Source: Liolophura sinensis (lineage: Eukaryota; Mollusca; Polyplacophora; Chitonida; Chitonidae). From it: 64,000 nt of DNA. The stretch's first letter is position 1; every line of letters begins with the position of its first letter. Under the pieces are notes generated by a model. It was not told the DNA's origin and searched no databases. It saw only the letters and a list, made by a program, of their open reading frames with translations. Location of the stretch: the NCBI RefSeq assembly GCF_032854445.1, contig NC_088295.1:92621805-92685804 (forward strand), written 5' to 3'. The translations under genes were made by a program, and so were the position numbers. Shown in pieces: positions 1-12,299 of the stretch.

Positions 1-780
1 TTAAACTAGGTCATGTAGTCCTAGCACAAGCTTCAATTCAAAGTTATTGTGTAGAGTAACGATTATATAGAGGCTTTGTACATGAAGCTACAAAACTGTA
101 TGGTGATAACATGGAGAATGATCAGTAGGAAGGGTAGGAAGATTTCACATACTGATTGTCTCAGCTGATGAGACTTTGTCAGATCATCATCAATATTAAT
201 ACAGGGTAGTTTGGACTTATATGTGACAACCTGGTGATATTAAAATTTCCTGGTTTATACCCATGGAGTGAAGAGCTTTTCATAGTGATGATCTAAATAA
301 ATAGGTGATGTCATCCAGTAAGATTCAAAGGTGCAAAGTCTGTCACATTACGTTTATATTGTTGTAAAGCAGTATATAGGTAGACAAAATACAACAAACA
401 ACAATGTATTTATCTTAAATTATGAATATTTTCATGATACAGAATCATCTTTTTTATGACCTGTACTCAATTGAGGTCATCGATTTATTTTGAGCCCTTA
501 AAAACAAGTGCATGACCAAACACCCTGACCCCTGCTTACATGAGGTCATAATAATGTTCATTAGCCCCTGTAATAAATAAACGGGTTATTCACAGGAGGG
601 TGACGTATGATTGTAAATGACATGTAAGTGTGACTTGTCATCTGTACAAACCCTGGTCTGCACTAGTCCATGGTACTGACTGTGGTCAGGCTCGTTAGAC
701 CGGTTTACTTGATGAAGGGATATAATAAAGAGTCAATCAGCGCGCATATTTGTATGGATACAATAAAGACTTCACACAGA
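1..780. other. Non-coding DNA, nothing recognised
   Basis: AT-rich sequence with no long open frame, no repeat array and no convincing splice-flanked exon on either strand. It could be intron of an upstream part of the gene ending at 12112. Confidence 0.4.
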
Positions 781-782
781 CT

Positions 783-890
783 TCCCCAGTCCCCACCACT
801 ACTCCCCTCTCCCCCAAGTCCCACCACTAACTCCCGCTCTCCAATCCCCACCACTAACTCCCCCTTCCCCCAGTCCCCACCACCTCCTGA
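783..890. repeat. Pyrimidine-rich degenerate tandem repeat
   Basis: A C/T-rich stretch with recurring CCCCACCACTAACTCCC-like segments, about four degenerate copies. The short proline/serine-rich frame through it (670-897) is a product of this composition, not a gene. Confidence 0.6.
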
Positions 891-1042
891 TTCCTAGAAA
901 TTAGGTCATGTTACCTCACCACCCACCCTTTGTTACCAAGGAAGTTTAATGGGGCTCGAGAAGGGTGGGGGAGGCAATCAATAAGCTGACTGAAATCTGT
1001 GAAGGAAGGGAAGTAACCCATGCATTAGTCATATATTGTTCT

Positions 1043-1242
1043 NNNNNNNNNNNNNNNNNNNNNNNNNNNNNNNNNNNNNNNNNNNNNNNNNNNNNNNNNN
1101 NNNNNNNNNNNNNNNNNNNNNNNNNNNNNNNNNNNNNNNNNNNNNNNNNNNNNNNNNNNNNNNNNNNNNNNNNNNNNNNNNNNNNNNNNNNNNNNNNNNN
1201 NNNNNNNNNNNNNNNNNNNNNNNNNNNNNNNNNNNNNNNNNN
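1043..1242. other. Assembly gap, 200 N
   Basis: Exactly 200 unknown bases. The round number suggests a scaffolding placeholder, so the true gap length is unknown. Frames reported across it are meaningless. Confidence 0.98.
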
Positions 1243-2189
1243 ATTGTTCTTAAAAATACCCAATGCCCAGGAGTGTTGAGATTGGAGTGTGATACCCTTG
1301 TACCCTGAGCTGTTTGATTTATGAATTATACATGAGAATGATGTAATCACACTCCCCTCTTCTGTGACCTCTCTCCTCTGCCCTATATGCCCAAGGAGAG
1401 TTTACTAGGATGCATGAATAATTGTTAAGCACCATGGTGATGGCATGTGCATGTAGTACCAAGTAAACCTACCAGCCATTCCACTGTTATACGATGAACA
1501 GCCAAAGGGAAGTAACTCATGGTGCATTTTTAATAATGTGTAAATCTGAAATCTCTACTGTTTGTAACATATCATGAGTTAAATGAGTAGCAAGACTAAG
1601 GAATGGGGTCCGACGGTTTGCTTCTTTTCTGGAAATCTGTGTCAATTTCTCTCTTTCTGACAACATATGGTATATGTTTGCTGATTGTGTTTGGCTTGTT
1701 TCCATGGTAACGAGTAGACAACACATATCATCAACTGATGTTGCCATGACAATCAGATGAGAGAAGTTATGTGTGGTTTGTCCTTCATCTTCAGTTTTAA
1801 ACTGCAAATGAAGCATTCTAGGTCAATCACACATTTATATTCATGTAGGCAATTATATTATTGTAAAAGTCGGTGTACAATTCCTTGATGATTGTTATAG
1901 TACACATGTGAATGCTGACCATTTCCGTAGTAAAACATTGAGGTGATGTGTGTTTATGACATGTGACATGTTTCTCTGGTAGTCCTTCCATAATAGTGCC
2001 ATCCGTAATTGTTAATTCCAATCACACTCCTGTAACTTCATTCACAAATAGCAGCAGGTAAATATACCTGTCATGACACCACACGTTAATAGACATCCAG
2101 CCAAAGTCGTCCTTTTGTTAGATTGCCCAGATGCGAGCATGATCTACGGAATCTTGAGGCATCATTTCACCAGGCATCCATAAACTGTG
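1243..2189. other. Non-coding DNA, nothing recognised
   Basis: No repeat array and no exon-like open frame with matching splice sites. The minus-strand frames at 1517-1816 and 1827-2021 show no domain, composition or codon pattern of a real protein. Confidence 0.35.
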
Positions 2190-2290
2190 GCTGCTTGGAT
2201 GTCCACAAATTGCGACTGGATGGGTTGTCCACAGATTACAGCTGGATGGGGTTTCCATAACTGTAGCTGGGAGGGGTGTCCAGTCTCCAG
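2190..2290. repeat. Short tandem repeat, ~33 bp unit x 3
   Basis: Three degenerate copies built round TGTCCAC/AGATTACAGCTGGATGGG-like text. It is a small local duplication with no coding content. Confidence 0.6.
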
Positions 2291-3117
2291 TGTGATGCTT
2301 CCATTAGTTCATGTGTGATGACATAAGATTCCACCATTGCTTGACACTGAGGAATGATCCAGCCAGGAGGTGGACAATCCACAAGTCAGCTCTGAAGACC
2401 ATGGCAACTGGTCGTGCCGTGCCGTGCCGTGTGGATCAAGTTAAACTCAAGCAGTCCATAGTTAATCTGATCTTGTTCAGATTAACTGTCTGTTCATGCT
2501 TATGTTTGTGTCTTGTGTTTTGGGAGTTATTTGTTACAGATATGATTGTTCTTACTAAATGAGATGCTGGGTAAACACCTGGCTCAGACATCATTTCTGT
2601 TGGTGTCGATATTTTGCTGTTGTGATATCATCATTTGAATATCTTCCTCATTATTCTCTGCTCACTCCAATTTCATTCTGTATTATCATTCTATATTAGC
2701 ATTACATTATCATTTTATCTTACCATTCTCAGTCACTTACTTTTTATTGTCACAAAACTGTTTAGGCTGTTCTTTCACTAGGTTCATTAGAATCATGGCA
2801 TTAAGTAACTGTCACATGCCAGAAGCAGTTGGAAGTTTTGTGGAATGGATTTTCATTGTTGTGCTTCGTATTTATTTTGACTTCCCACCTGGTTAATCAA
2901 GGCTATCTAACCCATAAAACCCATTGTTTACAATGCTGGCTGCTTGATGGCTGTGCATTCGGGACTGGATGAGTGTAGGGGCTTCACACTTGGCACACCT
3001 CGCTGTAACTTGGGTGGTGAGGCTTGAGCTTACTGGTGGGTGTGGCATGGTCACGGCATACGCCCAAGGCTTGATGACAGACAGTTTGTGACCAGTGGCC
3101 TTTGTTTGTCATTGCAG

Positions 3118-3214
3118 GTGGCACTGGTGGGGATGGCTGTTGTGCTGTGGAGTTAAGGCCTGTGAGGGGCAATGACCGTTGGTCTGGGAAAAAAGACCCG
3201 GCAGAAGGGACACG
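3118..3214 (+). other. Candidate internal exon (weak)
   Basis: A T-rich acceptor (TTTGTTTGTCATTGCAG) precedes 97 nt that are open in the frame starting GT|GGC ACT GGT, reading GTGGDGCC...VELRPVRGNDRW...GKKDPAEGT. A possible but weak donor GTTTGT follows. The glycine- and charge-rich character resembles the disordered exons at 9166-12112, so it could be an upstream exon of that gene. Its end phase (2) does not fit the entry phase of the 9166 exon, so another exon would have to lie between. No homology is recognised. Confidence 0.2.
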
Positions 3215-3959
3215 GTTTGTTTAGATCCATATACATCCGAGTCTGATGACCATGGCGCTGATACATGCCCAACTATTTTCATTATCATATTGTTCTATCT
3301 TTATCTCATTGAGTTGCCTTCCCCAGATGGTATTTCATTCTTAATAACCTGTACCTTAGTTTTCCCACTACTGTTGTATTCTTTACAACATGGGCCATTC
3401 GTAGTTCTTCATTACTTAAGTATGTGTGAATGAAGTATAGCTATTTAAGTGAAACAGCTTGTTTATGAGAAAATTGTTTTTTTTCTCTCTCTCTAGATTT
3501 GAAATTCCAATTACACATTTACATGTACTTGCATTAAGATTACATTTTTGTTGTTGTTAATACAAAAATAATTTACATGTTCATTTTAAATGTGCTTGGA
3601 AGACATGTTTCTTATTTATGTCTGAAAATTTTTTCACGAGACATTGCATCTTCCATACTGGACATGGTATGTTACAGAGCTTATATTTTGTATGTTCATT
3701 ACTAATTTTTTCAAGGATAAAAAGGCATACTTTATGTGCTTTTAATTGTTATGTGTTTTGCCATTTTTTTTTACGTAACTTAGAGCACATTTTGCACTTG
3801 TTAATTCTGCAATTGTTTGGGTCATCTACAGGTGAGCTAAATGATCAGGTTGGTCAGTGTTCAGTAAGCATGTTGATCTGGATCTGTGCCTTGGGTTTCA
3901 CTGTATAACAGTTATCATCCACTCTGTTCCTCTAGCTCATCACCATCATGTCTGCCACC

Positions 3960-4110
3960 CTCTGTCTTATGTTTAATTATACCCCCGAAGTTAGGGGAGG
4001 TATACTGGAATCTGTCTGTTTGTCTGTTTGTAGACGTGATTTTGTCCATGCATCTCCTCCTAAGCTACAGCGCCGATTTTGAGGACACTTACATGATACC
4101 ATATATCTTA
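3960..4110 (+). repeat. Probable dispersed repeat fragment
   Basis: The text CCCCGAAGTTAGGGGAGGTATACTGG, followed by GTCTGTTTGTCTG and a stretch about lifting a bare promoter-like segment, has the look of an interspersed element seen in many molluscan genomes. A fragment with similar CTGTCTGTC text occurs at about 36185. The family cannot be named from this window. Confidence 0.3.
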
Positions 4111-4675
4111 CCTGTCATCTGAACTTGTGCATGCTTTAGGTTAATTACAATAGAGTAATTATATTCATAACTACTCCCATTCAGGTGTTTAGTGCAATAA
4201 TGGATTTACATGTGTGCTGTACGAATTCTCTTCGGATTGCTACATTTCTCCTGTCAAACTGAATGTACCAGTAGCGCAAGCAATGCACACCACAAATGCC
4301 CCATGAAGCAATGTATATGAAGCTAATCTTCCAAATAAAGGTTTTCTTGTATTTTTTGAAATGTTTGGGAAGAGGAAAGTAGGGTATTTCGGACATCCAA
4401 ATTCTAGTTTTTACTTTGTGTCTAGCTCATCATGTTTTGGATTCCGGCTCTTGTGAGTTTGACTGTGGCTTTATGTCAGGACGTTTGTCAGGTATCTGAG
4501 AAGGTGCTCTGCTTTTCACTAGACTCTACTTAGTTTCCTCTATTCACAGACCCCAAGTGTTGCTCCAATAGTGAAATATTTTTAACATTGTAAAACACCA
4601 GTGGAATAATTTCTTGCTGCAAAAATTTGTATTACATTCCAATATTATCAATATGTTTATTACTTATCATAATAT

Positions 4676-4722
4676 ATATTTGTGTGCGTGTGTGCGTGCG
4701 CGCGCGCTCGCTCGCTCGCTCT
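4676..4722. repeat. Microsatellite (TG)n/(CG)n/(CTCG)n
   Basis: A compound simple repeat: TGTGTGCG dinucleotides run into GCGCGC and then CTCGCTCGCTCG. The alternating purine-pyrimidine part is the kind that can adopt Z-DNA. Confidence 0.9.
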
Positions 4723-5448
4723 AGAGTGGCCCTGGCTATTACATGTATATAGCAGCATTAGAGTGTTATACACTAAGTTGTTGTTGGACTGCTTATGTTA
4801 CTGGAAATAACGGCAGATAACTCTATTGTGGTTCTGCACACCATGTTTGTCCCATACATATTAATTGATGTTGAGAATACTGCCCAATCTCAGTATGACA
4901 TCAGCAGCACTGTGACTTACTGTAGTCACTTGTAATTTACATGTATGCACCTGTATGTAGATCAGCTTTCTGTTGATGATCTCAAGCAAAATCAGAGCAC
5001 AGCTAACATTTCATTATCTGGTAGGTTTAGTTTTGGTACATAAATGTAAGTATGTTCAAAGTAATGGGTCAGGTTTATGCTAGATTCTCTTTACCGATAA
5101 CAATGTAGTGAAAGAAAGCTATAAAAGAATTTTCATTCCAAGACCGTTAGTACATTCAGATGTTTCTACTGTGGGCTTGATGAACCACATAGCCATTGTT
5201 TAGGCTATGACTCTGATGTCAGAAGTTTCTCCCAGTTTAAACACAGGCAGCTGTAAGTGTCAGAATATCCTTTGTTACCCATGAGGTAAAGAATAATTGT
5301 TACAAAAACATAACCTGAACATAAACATGGATGTAGCACCAAAAAATGAAATGGGATGTGATGTCACAGTACCCTGCTCATCTTGGAATTCAAGTATTTG
5401 AATGTGTATAATTGTATTTAAAACTTAACAGCTAAAGCCCAAAATTAA

Positions 5449-5605
5449 AAGGTGGGAAGGTCTTCTGGCAACCTGCTGATGGTTGTGGGTTTCCCCCGGG
5501 CTCTGCCTGGTTTCCTCCCACCATAATGCTGGCAGCTGTCATATAAGTGAAATATTCTTGAGTACGGCATAAAACACCAATCAGATAAAATAAATAAATA
5601 AAACT
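5449..5605 (+). mobile_element. SINE 3' part, family A
   Basis: The sequence from GGTGGGAAGGTCTTCTGG to an (AAATA)n tail matches the 3' parts of copies at 12566-12722, 28776-29040 and 55105-55268 (shared GGTTTCCTCCCACCATAATG, then GAAATATTCTTGAGTACGG, then CACCAATCA). The tRNA-like head is missing here, so this is a 5'-truncated copy in the + direction. Confidence 0.8.
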
Positions 5606-5685
5606 ATCCGTTCAGACACGTGTAGATATATGTTTCAGCATTTCTGTATTAGTTGATGCGGACTTCAGATTTGAGCTGTCTTTTG

Positions 5686-5836
5686 CTCTAATCCTCCGCT
5701 GATGTGATTCCACCAGACCCGTACTGTACCATACACTCTAATCCTCCGCTGATGTGATTCCACCAGACCCGTACTGTACCATACACTCTAATTCTCCACT
5801 GATGTGATTCCACCAGACCCGTACTGTACCATACAG
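5686..5836. repeat. Tandem repeat, 50 bp x 3
   Basis: Three near-identical copies of a unit starting CTCTAATCCTCCGCTGATG and ending CTGTACCATACA. It is part of no convincing gene. Confidence 0.9.
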
Positions 5837-6515
5837 TATTTTGCCTGTATTCATGTGCCATTTATCTTTAGAATGACTGACAGTAATGTGAAAAGATATT
5901 TTTGTATTCCTCCTAGGCCTAGTTGTTATGTTATATTTGTAATGTGTCACCTTAAGTATACATGTCTATATGCATTATGTCAGACTTCTGTGCACTGGTT
6001 TTTACTATACTCTTCAGTTTCAGATTCACTCTGTGGAAATACTTAGTTTACTTAGTGGTTTTCAGCACGCATAAATTATTGTCATTAATGCGCCATGTAT
6101 TAGCTATAAATTGCCCGCAGGACTTGCTACACAATTGTTATTCTAAAATCAGCCATGAACTTTGAGTCAAACTGAACTCTGTGCAATGCTGAAGTTGTAT
6201 AATAAATGTAAAAGTTTAGGTCAGGGATGTTCATGTGTAGCAGGGTGGTGAGGAAAATATTTTGTTTGATATATCTGGCAATTATACTTGTATACTTTCC
6301 TGTACTATAATTTATTACTGATTTCTTCTCAGTTTGGATACATATACCTGGGGTGTCCCACTTGTTAATGACAGTTTCTTCCCCTGTTGCTGAGAAATGC
6401 TGTAAAGTAGGATATGTCCACCTGTGAATAGTTACATGTATATGTTACGGTGTGTAGTAAAATAGTCAGTGGTTAAGACAGTGTTCAGGACACGTGACTT
6501 TGTCCTGCGTATCTA

Positions 6516-7490
6516 AGGCAGCCTTACACAGCGTGTCTTTGTCTTCACCTGTTGTCTGGATTACACATGACATCAGGCACCTGTATTTAGATTCATGTGT
6601 GTCAGGCAGCCTTACACAGCGTGTCTTTGTCTTCACCTGTTGTCTGGATTACACATGACATCAGGCACCTGTATTTAGATTCATGTGTGTCAGGCAGCCT
6701 TACACAGCGTGTCTTTGTCTTCACCTGTTGTCTGGCTTACACATGACATCAGGCACCTGTATTTAGATTCATGTGTGTCAGGCAGCCTTACACAGCGTGT
6801 CTTTGTCTTCACCTGTTGTCTGGCTTACACATGACATCAGGCACCTGTATTTAGATTCATGTGTGTCAGGCAGCCTTACACAGTGTGTCTTTGTCTTCAC
6901 CTGTTGTCTGGCTTACACATGACATCAGGCACCTGTATTTAGATTCATGTGTGTCAGGCAGCCTTACACAGCGTGTCTTTGTCTTCACCTGTTGTCTGGC
7001 TTACACATGACATCAGGCACCTGTATTTAGATTCATGTGTGTCAGGCAGCCTTACACAGCGTGTCTTTGTCTTCACCTGTTGTCTGGCTTACACATGACA
7101 TCAGGCACCTGTATTTAGATTCATGTGTGTCAGGCAGCCTTACACAGCATGTCTTTGTCTTCACCTGTTGTCTGGTTTACACATGACATCAGGCACCTGG
7201 TATTTAGGTTCATGTGTGTCAGGCAGCCTTACACAGCGTGTCTTTGTCTTCACCTGTTGTCTGGCTTACACATGACATCAGGCACCTGGTATTTAGGTTC
7301 ATGTGTGTCAGGCAGCCTTACACAGCGTGTCTTTGTCTTCACCTGTTGTCTGGCTTACACATGACATCAGGCACCTGTATTTAGATTCATGTGTGTCAGG
7401 CAGCCTTACACAGTGTGTCTTTGTCTTCACCTGTTGTCTGGCTTACACATGACATCAGGCACCTGTATTTAGGTTCATGTGTGTCAGGCT
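6516..7490. repeat. Minisatellite, 88 bp x ~11
   Basis: Eleven direct copies of a unit containing GTCAGGCAGCCTTACACAGC, CTTCACCTGTTGTCTGG and ACATGACATCAGGCACCTG. Most differ by one or two bases; two copies carry a one-base insertion (CCTGGTATTTAGG). The frames at 7125-7603 are repeat artefacts. Confidence 0.95.
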
Positions 7491-8612
7491 TGATGTTTTA
7501 CAGAGATTTGAACAGCCTGACCCTGGTTATTGATGTCTGTGCTGTCAGGAGTGTTGATTTTGACATGGCCAAAAGTATGAATATGATAAGATCGTACATA
7601 TAGGTGTTACAGGCACAGAGTTGAGGTGTCTTTAAATGGTTAGTAATCAAAAGATTTCCTTACACTTTTGTTGCCTGTGTGTGAGCTCCACTCTACATGT
7701 ATTATGTCTTACCTGGTTACTGGTAGATCGGGCGTTACTGAACTGTTTTCAGATCAGATAGTTTACAGAAAGTGAGTTCTTCCTGCTAAATCATGTGGTG
7801 CCAACTTAAGGATTAATGCTAAAAGGAAACTTAATATTTTTCTCAGGCTAATTTTCTGTTTGGTGGTAATTTACTTGTAGTAATGGTAACATGACTGAAA
7901 TCTTTGATCAGTGGCTATTTTTTGTAAGCAGTGTAGAATGTAGCCAAGAATAAAAGTTTTTATGATGTTGTTGCTTTGAAAAATGGTTAATAAAACTTTG
8001 ACTTTTTTACCTTAAGAATCCATTTTAGTTATTTTGCACATTTCTTATAGAAGTTATATATCAGTTCACAGTTTGAACCCATGTCTCGTTTTTCTAGCAT
8101 CTATACATTACATTTTCACATAGCAAGGTGTTATTCCTGGGTTAAGTCATCACATTTTACCCCTTTCATGTGGCTGATGGGAAGCCATTGGGTGACCCAT
8201 CCTTAGTACATCAATGGACCAACAGGATTTTGTGGTGTGTGAAAGTTGGATAAAATACCTGTATGTTGGAAGGACCTCTGGCTGACTCTTCAAAGCCTTG
8301 TAGTCTTAAGACACTAGTCAAGCTTCACAACAACAGACCTATAGGCTTGGTCAGGTGTTGGCCCATCAGCAGGTGCTCTGAAGACAGTGGCTGCTAGAGC
8401 ACAAATGATGATCACTGGCTCTAATAATGTTTATTTGGTTTATATGAAATTGAAAAGCTTGATGTGCACTGAACACAAACTATACACATCTACTTGAGCA
8501 CTTGACATTTTTAATTGACATTCATAAGTTGATTGGTAACTGAACAAGTTACTTACTTGTGAATAAATAAGAAGATGTTATGCATACATGTGTGCAATGG
8601 CCTTGTTCATTT
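7491..8612. other. Non-coding DNA, nothing recognised
   Basis: AT-rich, no array and no convincing exon. It is probably intron of the gene ending at 12112. Confidence 0.4.
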
Positions 8613-9062
8613 ACTTGATCACTACTGGTCACAAGTTCGTACTTGATCACTACTGGTCACAAGTTCGTACCTGATCACTACTGGTCACAAGTTCGTACCT
8701 GATCACTACTGGTCACAAGTTCGTACTTGATCACTACTGGTCACAAGTTCGTACCTGATCACTACTGGTCACAAGTTCGTACCTGATCACTACTGGTCAC
8801 AAGTTCGTACCTGATCACTACTGGTCACAAGTTCGTACTTGATCATTATTGGTCACAAATTCGTACTTGATCACTACTGGTCACAAGTTCGTACTAGATC
8901 ACTACTGGTCACAAGTTCGTACCTGATCACTACTGGTCACAAGTTCGTACTTGATCACTACTGGTCACAAGTTCGTACTAGATCACTACTGGTCACAAGT
9001 TCGTACCTGATCACTACTGGTCACAAGTTTGTACTTGATCACTACTGGTCACAAGTTCGCTC
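8613..9062. repeat. Minisatellite, 28 bp x ~16
   Basis: Sixteen copies of a unit reading CACTACTGGTCACAAGTTCG plus TAC(C/T)TGAT. Very homogeneous. It ends about 100 bp before the acceptor of the exon at 9166. Confidence 0.95.
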
Positions 9063-9165
9063 AGGTATAAGATCAATACTTGTGATTTCCCCAGTGGATA
9101 TGGGACAGTAATTAAACCCCAGGGGATGATAATAGTTAATTGTTGTGTTTTTTTTTTCTGTCCAG

Positions 9166-9238
9166 ATTTTGGCAACCATTCAGGAGGAGGGAGTCTTGAG
9201 ATGGGGAATGGTAGACCAGAACCCCGAGATTCCCCCAA
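9166..9238 (+). CDS. Coding exon of unrecognised gene (third from last)
   Basis: A strong acceptor (a run of T then TCTGTCCAG) precedes 73 nt, followed by donor GTAAGC. Read as the last two bases of a codon followed by 23 codons and two bases, it gives (D)FGNHSGGGSLEMGNGRPEPRDSP. It leaves in phase 2 and joins the exon at 11512 to form AA|A. The sequence is glycine/proline-rich and likely disordered. The frame is chosen because it alone continues open through both later exons to the stop at 12112. Confidence 0.7.
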
Positions 9239-9429
9239 GTAAGCAAGAACATGCCTGATGTACCAGTGACATAACTTTTGATGTCAAACAGCGGATGCTT
9301 TTAAAACCTTTAGTCATATGTAACCAGTGCGTGTCAATCATGCATTCTAAAACTTTCACAAAAAAGCTCTTCTGAACAGGTCAGAAATGTGAAAGATGGT
9401 AGTAAAGATCGACTTGCTGCAAATATAAG

Positions 9430-9484
9430 TCCCTTGACCATTGAGGTCACGTGTTCAAATCCAGCTTTTGCTGCTTCTACTGGG
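9430..9484 (+). mobile_element. SINE remnant at the start of an array
   Basis: GTGTTCAAATCCAGC resembles a tRNA B box. The following TTTTGCTGCTTCTACTGG aligns loosely with the GTCCAGCTGGTGCTGACTTC of the fuller SINE at 28776-29040. The 64 bp array starts directly after it, so a SINE edge may have seeded the array. Confidence 0.35.
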
Positions 9485-10885
9485 GCTTAAAGAGAGGAGG
9501 TTTGTCAGGTCGGTGGTTTACTGCGGGCACTCAGCTGCCTTAACTGTGGCTTAAAGACGTGAGGTTTGTCAGGTCAGTGGTTTACTGCAGGCACTCTGCT
9601 GCCTCAACTGGGGCTGAAAGACAGGAGGTTTGCCAGGTCGGTGGTTTACTGCAGACACTCTGCTGCCTCAACTGGGGCTTAAAGACAGGAGGTTTGTCAG
9701 GTCGGTGGTTTACTGCAGGCACTCTGCTGCCTCAACTGGGGCTTAAAGACAGGAGGTTTGTCAGATCAGTGGTTTACTGCAGGCACTCTGCTGCCTCAAC
9801 TGGGGCTTAAAGACAGGAGGTTTGTCAGGTCGGTGGTTTACTGCAGGCACTCTGCTGCCTCAACTGGGGCTTAAAGACGGGAGGTTTGTCAGGTTGGTGG
9901 TTTACTGCAGGCACTCTGCTGCCTCAGCTGGGGCTTAAAGACAGGAGGTTTGTCAGGTCGGTGGTTTACTGCAGGCACTCTGCTGCCTCAACTGTGGCTT
10001 AAAGACGTGAGGTTTGTCAGGTCAGTGGTTTACTGCAGGCACTCTGCTGCCTCAACTGGGGCTTAAAGACAGGAGGTTGTCAGGTCGGTGGTTTACTGCA
10101 GGCACTCTGCTGCCTCAACTGGGGCTTAAAGACAGGAGGTTTGTCAGATCAGTGGTTTACTGCAGGCACTCTGCTGCCTCAACTGGGGCTTAAAGACAGG
10201 AGGTTTGTCAGGTCGGTGGTTTACTGCAGGCACTCTGCTGCCTCAACTGGGGCTTAAAGACGGGAGGTTTGTCAGGTCGGTGGTTTACTGCAGGCACTCT
10301 GCTGCCTCAACTGGGGCTTAAAGACAGGAGGTTTGTCAGGTCAATGGTTTACTGCAGACACTCTGCTGCCTCAACTGGGGCTTAAAGACAGGAGGTTTGC
10401 CAGGTCGGTGGTTTACTGCAGGCACTCTGCTGCCTCAACTGGGGCTTAAAGACAGGAGGTTTGTCAGGTCGGTGGTTTACTGCAGGCACTCTGCTGCCTC
10501 AACTGGGACTTAAAGACAGGACGTTTGTCAGGTCGGTGGTTTACTGCAGGCACTCTGCTGCCTCAACTGGGGCTTAAAGACAGGAGGTTTGTCAGGTTGG
10601 TGGTTTACTGCAGGCACTCTGCTGCCTCAACTGGGGCTTAAAGACAGGAGGTTTGTCAGGTCGGTGGTTTACTGCAGGCACTCTGCTGCCTCAACTGGGG
10701 CTTAAAGACGGGAGGTTTGTCAGGTCGGTGGTTTACTGCAGGCACTCTGCTGCCTCAACTGGGGCTTAAAGACAGGAGGTTTGTCAGGTCAATGGTTTAC
10801 TGCAGGCACTCTGCTGCCTCAACTGGGGCTTAAAGACGTGAGGGTTGTCAGGTCGGCGGTGTATTTCAGGCACTCTAGTTTCCCG
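9485..10885. repeat. Minisatellite, 64 bp x ~21
   Basis: Direct copies of a unit with GGCTTAAAGACAGGAGGTTT, GTCAGGTCGGTGGTTTACTG and CAGGCACTCTGCTGCCTCAA. It fills most of the intron between exons 9166-9238 and 11512-11592. One copy lacks a base. Each copy contains TTTACTGCAG and AGGAGGTTTGT, which look like weak acceptor and donor sites. Confidence 0.95.
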
Positions 10886-10954
10886 TCTCATTATAAACTG
10901 CAAAATGATAAATACACTAATGTTCATGTCATTAATCTGTGGCTTTTAAATACC

Positions 10955-11305
10955 ACAAATAAGTAATGGAATACCACTAATAAGTAATGGAATACCATGG
11001 TATAAATGGAATACCATGGTAATGGAATACCATGGTATTCCATTACACAATTAAGTAGTGGAATACCACAGATAAGTAATAGAATACCACAAATAAGTAA
11101 TGGAGTACCACTAATAAGTAATGGAATATCATGGTATTCCATTACACAATTAAGTAGTGGAATACCACAAATAAGTAATGGAATAACACTAATAAGTAAT
11201 GAACTACCATGGTATTCCATTACCCAATTAAGTAGTGGAATACCACAGATAAGTAATAGAATATCACAAATAAGTAATGGAATACTACAAATAAGTAATA
11301 GTATT
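10955..11305. repeat. Palindrome-rich tandem repeat
   Basis: Degenerate copies of GTAATGGAATACCAC(T/A)AATAA mixed with perfect palindromes GGAATACCATGGTATTCC. Higher-order copies about 110 bp long start near 11040, 11140 and 11220. Both strands read as I/S/Y-rich frames (10924-11449); these are artefacts. Confidence 0.85.
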
Positions 11306-11511
11306 TTCAGAATCAGTTTATGGGTCTTTCTACTGATGGTTATTTTATTGTTATGTTTTTCCCCTGCTTTAAGGGCTGTAGCTCACACAAAAAGAAAACA
11401 ACATAAAACTGAGCGTTACAGATCTGCAAACTTGAACACTGGCATATAAAAGCTACCGGTTACATATTTAAGTATTGTCCATCAATGAAAAGTTCCCTTT
11501 TTTCATTGCAG

Positions 11512-11592
11512 AAGGCCACCTAGTGACATTTCCAGGAAGGATGTGAATGTGGACATGAAGCAGAGAGGAGGTCAAGGTCGTGGTTCACCGAG
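11512..11592 (+). CDS. Coding exon of unrecognised gene (penultimate)
   Basis: Acceptor TTTTTTCATTGCAG, 81 nt, donor GTAACA. In the frame set by the flanking exons it reads (K)RPPSDISRKDVNVDMKQRGG then QGRGSP and ends with AG in phase 2. It is basic and contains an RG/RGG-like stretch, as in disordered tails of RNA-binding or nuclear proteins. Phase in and out are both 2, so skipping it would keep the frame. Confidence 0.75.
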
Positions 11593-11940
11593 GTAACATC
11601 TGTGGGCTGGGACGATAATTAGACTTCAGTCTTTAATGCTATTTTTCTTCTGGTAGACCTCTTAATGGTAGACCAACTTTTGGAAGGCTAATCCCTGGTA
11701 CAATTTGATGAATTTATGCAGTCTTCCAGTGGTAATTTGTGTATTATATTGGTATTTGTTTTTAGCACAGGCTTATTTGTGCCCTCATTATAGAACTGTT
11801 ATACATACAACCAGTAATACATGAGCACATGTAATTTACTGGATTAGATGTTTTGATTTATTGAATTATTTGTATTTTAATGGAGAGTTTTAAGGATTAG
11901 TTTAGCACATGTAACGTTTGAGTGGATTGTGTGATTACAG

Positions 11941-12112
11941 GAAGAACTCTGTGGAGCCTGTTGAGAAGAAAGCCAAGGTAGCAGCAATGGCTGTAAGTGC
12001 ACCAGCACCGAGGAAGTTACCTCCCATGCCTCAAGTTGATGTCAACAGTCAAGTTAGGGCGATGAAGAAAAAGAAAAAAAGGAAGAAAAATCTACCTGAG
12101 AATGTTGAGTGA
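11941..12112 (+). CDS. Terminal coding exon of unrecognised gene
   Basis: Acceptor TTGTGTGATTACAG, then 172 nt to a TGA stop. Joined as AG|G it reads RKNSVEPVEKKAKVAAMAVS, then APAPRKLPPMPQVDVNSQVR, then AMKKKKKRKKNLPENVE. The lysine/arginine cluster near the end (KKKKKRKK) is a good nuclear or nucleolar localisation signal. Together the three exons give about 107 residues of a basic, low-complexity C-terminus. No conserved domain lies in the visible part, so the protein is not identified. The upstream exons must lie in or before the first 9 kb of the window. Confidence 0.75.
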
Positions 12113-12299
12113 TGACTTCAAAAAACCAAGACAAGAACGGTCTTACTACATTGTCTGTGATAATCTTAACCTTTTATTATATCATCATCAGAAGTTCTAT
12201 CTGGTTTTGTCAGCCATCGCTTGTGTGTATTATTTTATCTAAGGAATTTACCTGTGCTCGAAGTTTATCCTTCCAGTGCCTACGAAGTCTGCAGGCATA

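Noticed and set aside
4676..4722. CpG-rich promoter
   Set aside because: The CG content comes from a simple repeat only, without a neighbouring first exon.
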